Assembly: GCF_024979235.1 (NCBI RefSeq)
Contig: NZ_JANLCM010000002.1
Coordinates: 1,116,001 to 1,180,000 of the forward strand
DNA from: Herbiconiux aconitum
GTDB lineage: Bacteria; Actinomycetota; Actinomycetes; Actinomycetales; Microbacteriaceae
Reading direction: 5' to 3'
Length of the DNA: 64,000 nt
The notes under the pieces are model-generated. The model worked only from the letters and a program-made list of their open reading frames with translations. It had not been told where the DNA came from and ran no database searches. This document shows, piece by piece, positions 38,743 through 46,806 of the stretch. Position 1 is the first letter of the stretch. Each line of letters opens with the position of its first letter. Made by a program: the position numbers and the translations under genes.

Positions 38743-38816
38743 GACATGTTCGCGTGAGGTCGCTGTCGCGGCCTCGCGCTCACCCTGGGTCGTCCGGGAG
38801 CGGCCTGTTGCGTTCG
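38743..38816. repeat. Dispersed repeat, copy 2 (intergenic after the ParA gene)
   Basis: Aligns without gaps to 7381-7454 in ftsQ, with about 80% identity by eye. It occupies most of the 160-bp gap between the ParA gene and marR. The rest of the gap is GC-rich and shows no gene; a short GC-rich inverted-repeat-like stretch (38690-38740) precedes the repeat, as also in ftsQ. Confidence 0.6.
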
Positions 38817-38832
38817 TCTTCCGTCCCGCCAG

Positions 38833-39333
38833 TCAGGGAGCAGTAGTCGGTGACCCGGACCACTCTCCGTCTTCGCGGATGGATCGGAGGATGCGGCGGC
38901 TGATCTCCCGCAGCTGCTTCTTCTGGGTGGGCGTCAGCGGGTCGAGTACCAGGCGGCGCACCGTCTCGACATGACCCGGGGTGACCTGCGTGCACTTCTC
39001 CCGGCCCTCCTCCGTCAGGGTGGCCAGGGTGTAGCGGCCGTCGGACGGGTCGGGGCGACGGTGCACCCAGCCGCGCTGCTCCAGGCGCGCCACGGCCCGG
39101 GAGAGGCGCGACAGGGAGCTGTTCGCGTAGGCAGCCAGCACGCTCATGCGGAGGGTGCGGTCAAGAGCGTCTGCCAGGGCGAAGAGGATGCCGTATTCGA
39201 AGTGCGTGATGTCCGCGTCGCGGAGCAACTGGGCGTCGAGCGCCGCCGGAAGCCATTCCAGCACGGTCGCCAAGGTGGCCCAGGTCTGCAGGTCGTCGCC
39301 ACTCAGGGCCTGGCGATCCGTGTCATCCGTCAT
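38833..39333 (-). CDS. MarR-family transcriptional regulator
   Basis: A 166-residue winged-helix regulator. The recognition part is SSLSRLSRAVARLEQRGWVHRRPDPSDGRYT in shorter pieces, with the wing DPSDGRYTLATLTEEG being typical of MarR. It begins with ATG 39333 and is divergent from the SDR gene; an 81-bp gap holds two copies of ACTGAGNAAGTGA. It probably represses itself and the SDR gene. The inducer is unknown. Confidence 0.9.
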   Translation of the reverse strand: MTDDTDRQALSGDDLQTWATLATVLEWLPAALDAQLLRDADITHFEYGILFALADALDRTLRMSVLAAYANSSLSRLSRAVARLEQRGWVHRRPDPSDGRYTLATLTEEGREKCTQVTPGHVETVRRLVLDPLTPTQKKQLREISRRILRSIREDGEWSGSPTTAP

Positions 39334-39358
39334 GCCGCCAGGCTATCACCGTGACTTG

Positions 39359-39404
39359 ACTGAGAAAGTGATCGTGCTACGGTTTCACTTTACTGAGCAA
39401 GTGA
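39359..39404. promoter_or_regulatory. Probable MarR operator: two direct repeats
   Basis: ACTGAGAAAGTGA (39359-39371) and ACTGAGCAAGTGA (39392-39404) lie 33 bp apart, about three helical turns, between divergent marR and the SDR gene. The same stretch holds the inverted arms AAAGTGA and TCACTTT. GGAG for the SDR gene follows directly. Confidence 0.6.
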
Positions 39405-39414
39405 ACGGAGAATC

Positions 39415-40206
39415 ATGGATCTCGAGCTGACCGAACGACGGGCCTTCGTGAGCGGATCGACGCAGGGCATCGGCTACGCCATCGCCAAGGCGCTCCTTGG
39501 CGAAGGAGCGTCGGTCGTCGTCAACGGACGACGCGACGAGACGGTTCGGATCGCCGTCGAGCGACTGCAGGCCGAGTTTCCCGGCGCAAGCGTGTCGGGG
39601 ATCGCCGCCGACTTCGAACGCCCGGCCGAAGTCGCCCGGCTGCTGGAGGCGCTGGGCGAAGTCGACATCCTGGTGAACAACGTCGGCCTGTTCGGGGTGG
39701 CACCCTTCGAGGACATCTCCGACGACGACTGGCACCGCTATTTCGACGTGAACGTGATGAGCGGAGTGCGCCTGGCGCGACATCTGCTTCCCGGCATGCT
39801 CGCCCGAAATCGGGGTCGCGTCGTCTTCATCAGCAGCGAGTCGGGCGTGAATGTGCCGGCCGACATGCTGCACTACGGCATGACGAAGGCCGCAATGCTC
39901 GCCGTGAGCAACGGCCTCGCCAAGCTCACCCGGGGCACCGAGGTGACGGTGAACAGCGTCCTCGGCGGCCCCACCTACTCCGACGGAGTCGCGCAGGTCG
40001 TCGAGCAGCTCGCAGGCGCCCAGGGAGTGCCCGCCGACGATCTGAAGGCGGCCATCATCGGAGGCAACCAGACCTCCCTCTTGCAGCGCTTCATTGGCCC
40101 CGCCGAGATCGCGAACCTGGTGCTCTACCTGTCCAGCCCGCTCTCCTCGGCCACGAACGGCGCCGCCCTCCGAGCCGACGGCGGGGTGCTGACCACGACG
40201 CTGTAG
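39415..40206 (+). CDS. Short-chain dehydrogenase/reductase
   Basis: A 263-residue classical SDR. The cofactor motif is GSTQGIGYAIAKAL and the structural motif LVNNVGLFG. The catalytic residues are serine in FISSESGVNV and YxxxK in LHYGMTKAAML. An NADP or NAD preference cannot be firmly set; NGRRDET after strand two suggests NADP(H). It starts at ATG 39415 with GGAG upstream. Together with the divergent MarR it forms a regulator-enzyme pair, perhaps for detoxifying a carbonyl compound. Confidence 0.9.
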   Translation: MDLELTERRAFVSGSTQGIGYAIAKALLGEGASVVVNGRRDETVRIAVERLQAEFPGASVSGIAADFERPAEVARLLEALGEVDILVNNVGLFGVAPFEDISDDDWHRYFDVNVMSGVRLARHLLPGMLARNRGRVVFISSESGVNVPADMLHYGMTKAAMLAVSNGLAKLTRGTEVTVNSVLGGPTYSDGVAQVVEQLAGAQGVPADDLKAAIIGGNQTSLLQRFIGPAEIANLVLYLSSPLSSATNGAALRADGGVLTTTL

Positions 40207-40214
40207 TCCTGGAC

Positions 40215-40276
40215 TTCTCCAAACAGAAAAGCCACCACGCGCCCCTAGGGCGTCGGTGGCTATCTCGTTTGGAGAA
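40215..40276. terminator. Nested bidirectional terminator between SDR and MerR genes
   Basis: Outer arms TTCTCCAAAC (40215-40224) and GTTTGGAGAA (40267-40276) enclose an inner hairpin AGCCACC...GGTGGCT with a GCCCCTAGGGC top (40230-40261). It lies between two convergent genes, ending 8 bases before the stop of the MerR gene. Confidence 0.8.
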
Positions 40277-40284
40277 CTCCGGGG

Positions 40285-40833
40285 CTAAACCGCTTTTCGG
40301 GCGGCGCGGCGGGCGGCCAGCTCGTCGGCCGGGTCCAGAACGACCGAGTCGAGCTCGACCAGGCTGTTCTCGACCTCGCGGAGCACCTTGCCCACAGCGA
40401 TGCCGAACACGCCCTGGCCGCGGCTGACGAGGTCGATGACCTCGTCGTTCGAGGTGCAGAGGTAGACGCTCGCGCCGTCGCTCATCAGCGTCGTCTGCGC
40501 GAGGTCGTTGATGCCGGATTCGCGCAGCTGGTTGATGGCGGTGCGGATCTGCTGCAGCGAGATGCCGGTGTCGAGCAGTCGCTTCACGAGTTTGAGCACC
40601 AGGATGTCGCGGAAGCCGTAGAGCCGTTGCGATCCCGATCCGGCGGCTCCACGCACGGTGGGTTCGACGAGCGCGGTGCGCGCCCAGTAGTCGAGCTGGC
40701 GATACGTGATCCCCGCAGCGCGCGCGGCGACAGCCCCACGATATCCGCTCGCGTCATCGAGGTCGGGAAGACCATCGGTGAACAGGAGCCCGAGATCGTA
40801 GCGCGAATCGTCGTCTTGGATCAACTCGCTCAT
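40285..40833 (-). CDS. MerR-family regulator (Rv1830-like)
   Basis: A 182-residue regulator. The MerR helix-turn-helix begins GYRGAVAARAAGITYRQLDYW, followed by RLYGFRDILVLKLVKRLLDTG and ISLQQIRTAINQLRESG. The C-terminal half (EVIDLVSRGQGVFGIAVGKVL) matches the conserved actinobacterial protein Rv1830. In mycobacteria the order is garA, ftsR-like, a bifunctional nuclease and this regulator; here the nuclease gene is missing and a 166-bp gap with no clear gene lies between. It converges on the SDR gene. Confidence 0.88.
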   Translation of the reverse strand: MSELIQDDDSRYDLGLLFTDGLPDLDDASGYRGAVAARAAGITYRQLDYWARTALVEPTVRGAAGSGSQRLYGFRDILVLKLVKRLLDTGISLQQIRTAINQLRESGINDLAQTTLMSDGASVYLCTSNDEVIDLVSRGQGVFGIAVGKVLREVENSLVELDSVVLDPADELAARRAARKAV

Positions 40834-40999
40834 CAGCGCCTTCCATCGTCCGGGGCATCCGGTACTCGTCTTGTGCTTACCCCACGCTATCGAGGGTGAC
40901 TCCGTGGGGCAACGACATCACCACTTCGGTGTGCGGCGTGTCGCGCACCGGGTCGAATCGTTATGCGCGATCCGCCCCGTCATTCCGGGCCGACACGCT

Positions 41000-41755
41000 C
41001 TAGGGAGCGATTCGGCCGAGTGCAGAACGAATCAGACTCGATCGCACGATCTCCAGCTGGCCGGCGATCTCCATCGCCATTTCGGCGACCTTCGCCCGAC
41101 TCGAAGGGTCGCGCCGACGTGCCACCGGCATCAGCGCGCTCTCGATGAGCCCGAGTTCGCGCTCGGTGGCCTGGCGGAAACCCCGCAGGTGACGCGGTTC
41201 GATGCCGCTGCGCTGCAACTCGACGAGGGCCTTCAGCACCACGAGCGAGTCTTCGCCGTAGGACTCGGCCGGAGTGAGCACCGAGGAGGAGAACGCATCC
41301 TGCACGAGCATCGGCGTGGCCCCGGCCTCCCGCGTGAGGTCGTCGCGGCTCAACCGTCGCCCGGTCTGCAGGATGGAGGCCCCGCCCGGCAGCGCCGAAC
41401 CGGGCATCGGCGGGTTGAGTCCTGCGTCGACGTCGGCCAAGTAATCTTTGATGACGGCCAACGGCAGGTAGCAGTCGCGCTGCATGGTGAGGATGAGACG
41501 CAGCCGACTCAGGTCGTTCTGCGAGAACTTGCGGTAGCCCGACTGCGTGCGCGCCGGATGCACGAGGCCGCGCTCTTCGAGGAAGCGCAGCTTCGAGGGA
41601 GTGAGGTCGGGAAAGTCGCCCGTGAGCTTCGAGAGCACCTGACCGATGCCGAGCAGCTGCGACGACGCGCCGGATGCCGGTGCGACCGAGGGTGCGGAGG
41701 ATCGCGTGTGCTCCGACGACGACCGCTGGTCGGAAGGCTGGACTGCGGCCGCCAC
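41000..41755 (-). CDS. ftsR: MerR-family regulator, FtsR homologue
   Basis: A 251-residue MerR-type protein. The N-terminal 35 residues are low-complexity, then LLGIGQVLSKLTGDFPDLTPSKLRFLEERGLVHPARTQSGYRKFS in pieces is the winged helix. The central region (AVIKDYLADVDAGLNPPMPGSA) and C-terminal helical part match the FtsR/Rv1828 family, which in Corynebacterium activates ftsZ. Its ATG at 41755 abuts the garA stop, sharing one base. The garA-ftsR order is conserved in actinobacteria. It likely links GarA signalling to division. Confidence 0.88.
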   Translation of the reverse strand: MAAAVQPSDQRSSSEHTRSSAPSVAPASGASSQLLGIGQVLSKLTGDFPDLTPSKLRFLEERGLVHPARTQSGYRKFSQNDLSRLRLILTMQRDCYLPLAVIKDYLADVDAGLNPPMPGSALPGGASILQTGRRLSRDDLTREAGATPMLVQDAFSSSVLTPAESYGEDSLVVLKALVELQRSGIEPRHLRGFRQATERELGLIESALMPVARRRDPSSRAKVAEMAMEIAGQLEIVRSSLIRSALGRIAP

Positions 41756-42237
41756 TACTCTCCCGCTGCGGTGACGACGTCGATGCGCGACGGGTAGAAC
41801 GTGAGGCGGAACTTGCCGATCTGAACCTCTGCTCCGTCTTCGAGCAGCGCCTCGTCGACGCGTACGCCCTCGAGGTAGGTGCCGTTCAGTGAACCGAGGT
41901 CGCGAACCTGGAAGGTGTGACCGTGGCGCGAGAACTCCGCGTGCCGACGCGAGACCGTCACGTCGTCGAGGAAGATGTCGGCGTTGGGGTGGCGACCGAC
42001 CGTGCTGACATTGGTGTCGAGCAGGAAGCGAGCGCCCGAATTGGGGCCGCGGCGTACGATCAGCAGAGCCGACCCCGACGGGAGCGCTGCGATTGACTCC
42101 AGCTCTTCACTGGTCACTCCGCCTTCGAGGGCGGCGAGCTGTGCAGCGAACTCACCGGTGAGCGACAACGTGGTGTCGCCCGTCGTGGTGGGCACGGGGA
42201 TGCTCGTCGTGTGGTCGATGTTCGCGTCGTTCGTCAT
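41755..42237 (-). CDS. garA: FHA-domain protein GarA/OdhI
   Basis: A 160-residue phosphoprotein. The C-terminal FHA domain (about residues 60-150) shows VGRHPNADIFLDD, SRRHAEFSRHG and GSLNGTYLEG, with the phosphothreonine-binding arginine, serine and asparagine. GarA/OdhI in its unphosphorylated form inhibits 2-oxoglutarate dehydrogenase and regulates glutamate enzymes. The N-terminal phosphorylation region is TTTGDTTLSLTGEF instead of the usual ETTS-type motif. The PknL-like kinase at 23818 is one candidate kinase. The start is ATG 42237. Confidence 0.92.
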   Translation of the reverse strand: MTNDANIDHTTSIPVPTTTGDTTLSLTGEFAAQLAALEGGVTSEELESIAALPSGSALLIVRRGPNSGARFLLDTNVSTVGRHPNADIFLDDVTVSRRHAEFSRHGHTFQVRDLGSLNGTYLEGVRVDEALLEDGAEVQIGKFRLTFYPSRIDVVTAAGE

Positions 42238-42323
42238 CCAGCTGCCCTCCTTGCTCAGACCAGCGTAGCCGATCCGCAGCGCGCGCCAACCGGGAATTGC
42301 CCATGCATCTGCCGTGCGCGGCC

Positions 42324-42329
42324 TACACT
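42324..42329 (+). promoter_or_regulatory. Putative -10 element of the DUF1295 gene
   Basis: TACACT is followed by six bases and ATG 42336, with no ribosome-binding site. This fits a leaderless promoter and decides the start. Confidence 0.55.
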
Positions 42330-42335
42330 TCTGCC

Positions 42336-43169
42336 ATGGCTCCGTTGACAGCTTCGATCTGGGTGTTCGCCGCGATCTGCTTGGTGGTCTGGGTCACCTC
42401 GCTGATCACCCGGGAGTATTCCTGGGTCGACCGGATCTGGTCGGTCATCCCGGTCGTCTACGTCTGGATCTTCGCCGGCGCGGCCGGCTTCACCGACCTC
42501 CGGCTCGACCTGCTGGCGGTGGCCGTCACCCTGTGGGGGGCCCGCCTCACCTTCAACTTCTCACGCAAGGGCGGCTACGCCCCCGGCGGCGAAGACTACC
42601 GGTGGGCCGTTCTGCGCTCCCGCATGAAGCCCTGGCAGTTCCAGGTCTTCAACCTCTTCTTCATCACGATCTATCAGAACGTCATCCTGCTGCTCATCAC
42701 ACTGCCGGCGTTCATGATGTTCGAGCACCGATCGACGCCGTTCGGTCTGCTCGACGGACTGTTGTTCGTGCTCTTCCTGGCCTTCCTCGTGGGCGAGACG
42801 GTGGCCGATCAGCAGCAGTGGAACTTCCATCAGTGGAAGAAGGCCGAGCAGGCTGCGGGTCGGGATGCGCGGCCGCGTTTTCTGCAGACGGGCCTGTTCC
42901 GCGTCTCCCGCCACCCGAACTTCTTCTTCGAGCAGGCGCAGTGGTGGGTGGTCTTCTTCATCGGAGCCACCGCCGCCGGCACGGTGCTGCAGTGGACCGT
43001 GGCCGGAGCCGCGCTGCTGACCCTGCTCTTCATCGGCTCGACCGTCTTCACGGAGAGCATCACGCTGTCGAAGTATCCGGAATACGCCGACTACAAGAAG
43101 CGGACGTCCGCCCTCATCCCCTGGTTCCCGGGGAAGAAGACGGACGTCCGAGTGGCTCAGACCAGCTGA
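42336..43169 (+). CDS. DUF1295 family membrane protein (steroid 5-alpha-reductase-like)
   Basis: A 277-residue multi-pass membrane protein starting MAPLTASIWVF at ATG 42336. Motifs of the family are DRIWSVIPVVYVW, GARLTFNFSRKGGY, LFRVSRHPNFFFEQAQWW and KYPEYADYKKRTSALIPW. The HPNFFFEQ block corresponds to the NADPH-binding part of steroid 5-alpha-reductase-like folds. Its substrate in bacteria is unknown. It converges with the aldo/keto reductase, with 13 bases between. Confidence 0.87.
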   Translation: MAPLTASIWVFAAICLVVWVTSLITREYSWVDRIWSVIPVVYVWIFAGAAGFTDLRLDLLAVAVTLWGARLTFNFSRKGGYAPGGEDYRWAVLRSRMKPWQFQVFNLFFITIYQNVILLLITLPAFMMFEHRSTPFGLLDGLLFVLFLAFLVGETVADQQQWNFHQWKKAEQAAGRDARPRFLQTGLFRVSRHPNFFFEQAQWWVVFFIGATAAGTVLQWTVAGAALLTLLFIGSTVFTESITLSKYPEYADYKKRTSALIPWFPGKKTDVRVAQTS

Positions 43170-43182
43170 CGCTTCGCCGAGC

Positions 43183-44013
43183 TCAGTTGATTTCGAGCGG
43201 GTGACCGCCGTTGCGGCCGTCTTCTCCGCGATCGAGCGTCGCGATCGTCGCGATCTCGACGGCCGAGAGCTCGAAGTCGAAAATGTCGAAGTTCTCCGCC
43301 ATCCGCTCTTTGTTGTTGCTCTTCGGGATGACGATGTTGCCGATCTGGGTGTGCCAGCGCAGGATCGTCTGAGGCACGGTCTTGCCGTGCGCCGCGGCGA
43401 TGCCGACGAGCTCCTCGGACTGGTTGATCTTGCCCTGGCCGAGCGGGCCCCAGGCTTCGATCGCGATGCCCTGCTCGGCCGCGAAGGCACGCAGTTCGGC
43501 CTGCTGGAAGTCGACGTGCAGCTCCACCTGGTTCACGGCCGGAACCACGCCGGTCTCGGCGATGATGCGCTCGAGGTGGTCGATGGTGAAGTTCGAGACA
43601 CCGATCGCCTTCGCGCGACCGGATTCCTGGATCGCGATGAGCGAGCGCCACGCCTCGACGAAGGTGTCTTTCTCCGGCGTCGGCCAGTGGATGAGGTAGA
43701 GGTCGACGTAGTCGGTGCGGAGGCGCCCGAGGCTCTTCTCGAAGGCGTCGTGCGCGTTCGTCTGGTCGGAGTTCCAGAGCTTGGTGGTGAGGAAGAGCTC
43801 CTCGCGGGCGATGCCCGACTCGGCGACGGCGTGGCCGACGCCCTCCTCGTTCTGGTAGATCTTCGCGGTGTCGAGGTGGCGGTAACCCACCTCGAGGGCG
43901 TCGCGCACGATGCGATCGGTCTTGTCGGGATCGACGCGGAACACTCCGAAGCCGAGCTGGGGAATCTCGATCCCGTTGTTGAGAGTGACGGTGGGAACGG
44001 CGTTTTCAGTCAT
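43183..44013 (-). CDS. Aldo/keto reductase
   Basis: A 276-residue NADPH-dependent AKR of the 2,5-diketo-gluconate reductase type. The catalytic tetrad is visible: D and Y in GYRHLDTAKIYQNE, K in LFLTTKLWNSD, and H in YLIHWPTP. Cofactor residues lie in IPKSNNKERMAEN near the C-terminus. It starts ATG 44013, just after the stop of the gene at 44018. The likely role is reduction of aldehydes or keto-sugars; the physiological substrate is not evident. Confidence 0.93.
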   Translation of the reverse strand: MTENAVPTVTLNNGIEIPQLGFGVFRVDPDKTDRIVRDALEVGYRHLDTAKIYQNEEGVGHAVAESGIAREELFLTTKLWNSDQTNAHDAFEKSLGRLRTDYVDLYLIHWPTPEKDTFVEAWRSLIAIQESGRAKAIGVSNFTIDHLERIIAETGVVPAVNQVELHVDFQQAELRAFAAEQGIAIEAWGPLGQGKINQSEELVGIAAAHGKTVPQTILRWHTQIGNIVIPKSNNKERMAENFDIFDFELSAVEIATIATLDRGEDGRNGGHPLEIN

Positions 44014-44017
44014 TGCT

Positions 44018-44479
44018 TCAGCCTATTCCCCGACCACCGGTCGCCGTTTCATCGTCTTCGGTGACCAGACTCTGAACGATGAGATCGAGCACGGCTTCGC
44101 CGTAGGAGTCCTCGGCCGTCAGCGCCTCGTAGCTCCGCTCCGTGCCTCGGATGACTGCGGTCACCACGAAGAGAGGGTCTCCCCCGTCGCGGTCGACCGC
44201 GAGCGAGCGGAAGCCGTCGCGGAGGAGTTCCCGCAGTTGGTCTTCGCGCGGCAGCCAGAGGGTGTCGGTGACGTCGACCGAGTCGAGCGCCCACTCGGTG
44301 GTGCCGTTGAAGCCGATCAGCGCTCCGGTGGGAAAGTCATGCACCTCCACCGTCATCTCGGCGACGGTGAAGATGTCTCCGGCCGACTCGGAGGTCTCGA
44401 TGACGAAGCCGTCGCCCGAGCGCGGATGCCACCGCAGACCGGCGGTGCGGAGGGCGCGGGCGAGCTCGATGGAGATCAT
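44018..44479 (-). CDS. Conserved actinobacterial protein of unknown function
   Basis: A 153-residue soluble protein (MISIELARALRTAGLRWHP). Similar proteins in Microbacteriaceae are sometimes auto-labelled 'pilus assembly protein CpaE', but no P-loop or receiver domain is present here, so that label is not supported. The central part, VEVHDFPTGALIGFNGTTEWALD, is the most characteristic. It lies 4 bases upstream of the aldo/keto reductase in the same orientation and is divergent from the amine oxidase. Confidence 0.7.
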   Translation of the reverse strand: MISIELARALRTAGLRWHPRSGDGFVIETSESAGDIFTVAEMTVEVHDFPTGALIGFNGTTEWALDSVDVTDTLWLPREDQLRELLRDGFRSLAVDRDGGDPLFVVTAVIRGTERSYEALTAEDSYGEAVLDLIVQSLVTEDDETATGGRGIG

Positions 44480-44532
44480 CAGCCCATCATTCCAGCGTTC
44501 GCCGCCCGGCCCCAGCGCGGAATGCCGGATCG

Positions 44533-46056
44533 TTGGCTAACGTGGAGGTAGGGCCTGCCCGTATCGGCATCCCCGCGACCCCCGACCGAAACGGCACCGC
44601 AGAATTGGCAATCGAGCGACGGACCTTCCTGGCTGGGGCGATCTCCGCAGCCTCGCTCGCCGCGCTCAGCGCGTGCACACCCCCGAAGCCCACGCCGCCG
44701 ACCCCCACGGTCACCACCACGTCGATCCCGCCCTCACCCGTTCCCCGTCCGGCCTCTTTCTTGCGGAGCGCGTGGGCCACCGACCCGTACTCGCTCGGCT
44801 CGTTCAGCATGACGCCCGTGGGCGCGACGCCGGCCGACCGCGCGACGCTTCGTGACACCGTCGCCGGTCGCGTGTTCTTCGCGGGCGAGGCGGCTTCCAG
44901 CGAGTTCCCCGGCACGGTGATCGGCGCCGAGGCGTCCGGAACGGCCGTCGCCGGTCGCGTGTCAGCGCTCGCCCGGCCCGAGGAACGGATCGCGGTGATC
45001 GGTGCCGGGATGGCGGGCGCGACTGCCGCGCGCGCGCTGGCCGACTCCGGATTCGACGTGGTGGTGGTCGAGGCCCGCGACCGGGTCGGCGGCCGGATCG
45101 ACACCCGGAACGACGACTCGTGGCCATTTCCGGTGGAGCTCGGCGCGGCATCCGTCGCCGGCGACACGCTCGATCAGCTCTTGCGGGTGAACTCCGTGGG
45201 CACCATCTCCCTCGATGCGACTCGGGAGACCCGCACGATCGACGGGGTAGTGGTGCCGCCATCGAACGTCGGGCCGGATGCCGTCACCACCGCAGTGGAC
45301 TGGGCCCGGGCGCAATCGACTGACAACTCCCTCGCGAGCGCACTCTCGGCATCCGGGGCATCCGGGCTCTCCACCACTGCCGCAGCCGACGGTGTCTCCC
45401 CCAGCGATGAACTGGCGCACTACCTCGAAACGGCGATCGCGAGCGAATACGGCGCGAACTCGTTCCGGCTCTCGGCGAGCTACGGCCTCGACCGCACCGG
45501 GCTCGCCGCGGGCAGCTCACTCGTGGTGGGTGGACTCGAATCGGTGGTCGAGAACGCGCTCGACGACCTCGACGTGCTGTTGTCGAGCATCGTCATCCGC
45601 ATCGCCTACGACGACGACGGGGTGAGTCTTCGGCTCGGCACGGGCGAGTCGTTGTCGGTCGACCGGGTCGTGGTCACCGTACCGATCGGGGTGCTACAAG
45701 CAGGCACCATCGAGTTCGACCCGGCTCTGCCCACCGCGACCACGACGTCGATCGAGGCGCTCGGCATGGGAACCCTCGAGCAGCTCTGGCTCCGGTTCGA
45801 CGAGCCGTTCTGGTCGACCGACGCGACCGTGCTCTCCGTCGTCGACGAGACCTCCGAGATCGCCGAGTGGATCAACCTGCTGCCGTCGACCGGTCAGCCC
45901 ATCCTGGTGGGGTTGACCGCGGCCGAAGACGTGCCGGTGACGCTGAAACAGAACGACGACGACTTCATCCAGGCGGCATTGCAGACGCTTGTTCCGTTCG
46001 TCGACCCATCACTTTCGACCGCAACGCCCTCGCCGACCCCGACGGTCGTGCCCTGA
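44533..46056 (+). CDS. Circularly permuted flavin amine oxidase, Tat lipoprotein
   Basis: Up to 507 residues from TTG 44533; a TTG at 44605 (LAIERRTFLAG) gives a more usual Tat signal. The signal has twin arginines (ERRTF) and a lipobox ending LSAC, so it is probably an exported lipoprotein. Next, about residues 75-145, comes the block that normally ends amine oxidases: WATDPYSLGSFSMTPVG and VFFAGEAASSEFPGTVIGA. Only then does the FAD-binding N-terminal motif follow (RIAVIGAGMAGATAARAL, VEARDRVGGR), then the substrate domain, and a Ser/Thr/Pro tail. The order is a circular permutation. Its 3' end overlaps the Pr6Pr gene by 92 bases. Confidence 0.85.
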   Translation: MANVEVGPARIGIPATPDRNGTAELAIERRTFLAGAISAASLAALSACTPPKPTPPTPTVTTTSIPPSPVPRPASFLRSAWATDPYSLGSFSMTPVGATPADRATLRDTVAGRVFFAGEAASSEFPGTVIGAEASGTAVAGRVSALARPEERIAVIGAGMAGATAARALADSGFDVVVVEARDRVGGRIDTRNDDSWPFPVELGAASVAGDTLDQLLRVNSVGTISLDATRETRTIDGVVVPPSNVGPDAVTTAVDWARAQSTDNSLASALSASGASGLSTTAAADGVSPSDELAHYLETAIASEYGANSFRLSASYGLDRTGLAAGSSLVVGGLESVVENALDDLDVLLSSIVIRIAYDDDGVSLRLGTGESLSVDRVVVTVPIGVLQAGTIEFDPALPTATTTSIEALGMGTLEQLWLRFDEPFWSTDATVLSVVDETSEIAEWINLLPSTGQPILVGLTAAEDVPVTLKQNDDDFIQAALQTLVPFVDPSLSTATPSPTPTVVP

Positions 46057-46702
46057 GTCGCTCATCGGTGCGTTCACCGCGGGGCAGGATCGGACGCAGC
46101 CGGGTGAGTGCCACGAGGCCCGCCTGGATGCCGGCGAACAGCCCGATGGCGATGCCGCAGTAGAGCGCGAACTCACCCGGCCCGCTCACCTGATCGGGGT
46201 CGAGGAAGAAGTAGGGGTACCAGCGCACGATCGATCCCCGGATGAGCGTGAAGACACCCCAGACCACCGGGAACGCCAGCGCGATCAGGGCCGTGCGCCA
46301 GCGGATGCGCACTCGGCCGACCCCGATGATCCAGTCCAGCAGCAGGAACGCCGGAATCCAGAAGTGCAGGATCTGACTCGACCAAGGCACATCGATGCGG
46401 TAGTTGTGACTCCCCGCCTGCGAGACGATCAGTGCGAACACGATTCCGGAGACGATGACGTAGGTCGTGATGATGGCCCGGACGCTCACGAGGAACGGCC
46501 CCACCCGCCGACCCACCAACAGCAGCGTGCCCGAGGTGCCGAGCACCAGCACGTTCACGAGGTTCGACTGGAAGGTGAAGTAGCTGAAGTAGTTGATCGT
46601 GGAGAAGGTGCTGAATCCGAGCACGTAGTCGAAGTCGAAGATCAGCGCGATCGCGCCCAGCACGGCGACCGCGAGGCGCGCGACACCGAAGGCACGTCGC
46701 AC
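45965..46702 (-). CDS. Pr6Pr family membrane protein
   Basis: A 245-residue protein with six predicted membrane helices (for example ARLAVAVLGAIALIFDF and FWIPAFLLLDWIIGVG). Family features are NYFSYFTFQSNLVNVLVL in the second helix pair and VRWYPYFFLDP near the fifth; these match Pr6Pr (FAR-17a/AIG1-like) proteins of actinobacteria. Function is unknown. The C-terminal tail of about 30 residues is basic and lies in the overlap with the amine oxidase gene. Confidence 0.85.
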   Translation of the reverse strand: MRRAFGVARLAVAVLGAIALIFDFDYVLGFSTFSTINYFSYFTFQSNLVNVLVLGTSGTLLLVGRRVGPFLVSVRAIITTYVIVSGIVFALIVSQAGSHNYRIDVPWSSQILHFWIPAFLLLDWIIGVGRVRIRWRTALIALAFPVVWGVFTLIRGSIVRWYPYFFLDPDQVSGPGEFALYCGIAIGLFAGIQAGLVALTRLRPILPRGERTDERLRARPSGSARALRSKVMGRRTEQASAMPPG

Positions 46703-46806
46703 GCGGGCTCCGATCGTCTGCTCCTGGTCTGCTCCACGCGGCGGGTGCGCCCGCGGAACGAGGTCGTCTTTCGAGGGTAGTCGCTCTCGCGTGACAGGAT
46801 TTCAGG

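Noticed and set aside
44018..44479. CpaE-like pilus assembly protein
   Set aside because: No ATPase or receiver domain and no pilus genes nearby; the name appears to be a propagated label.
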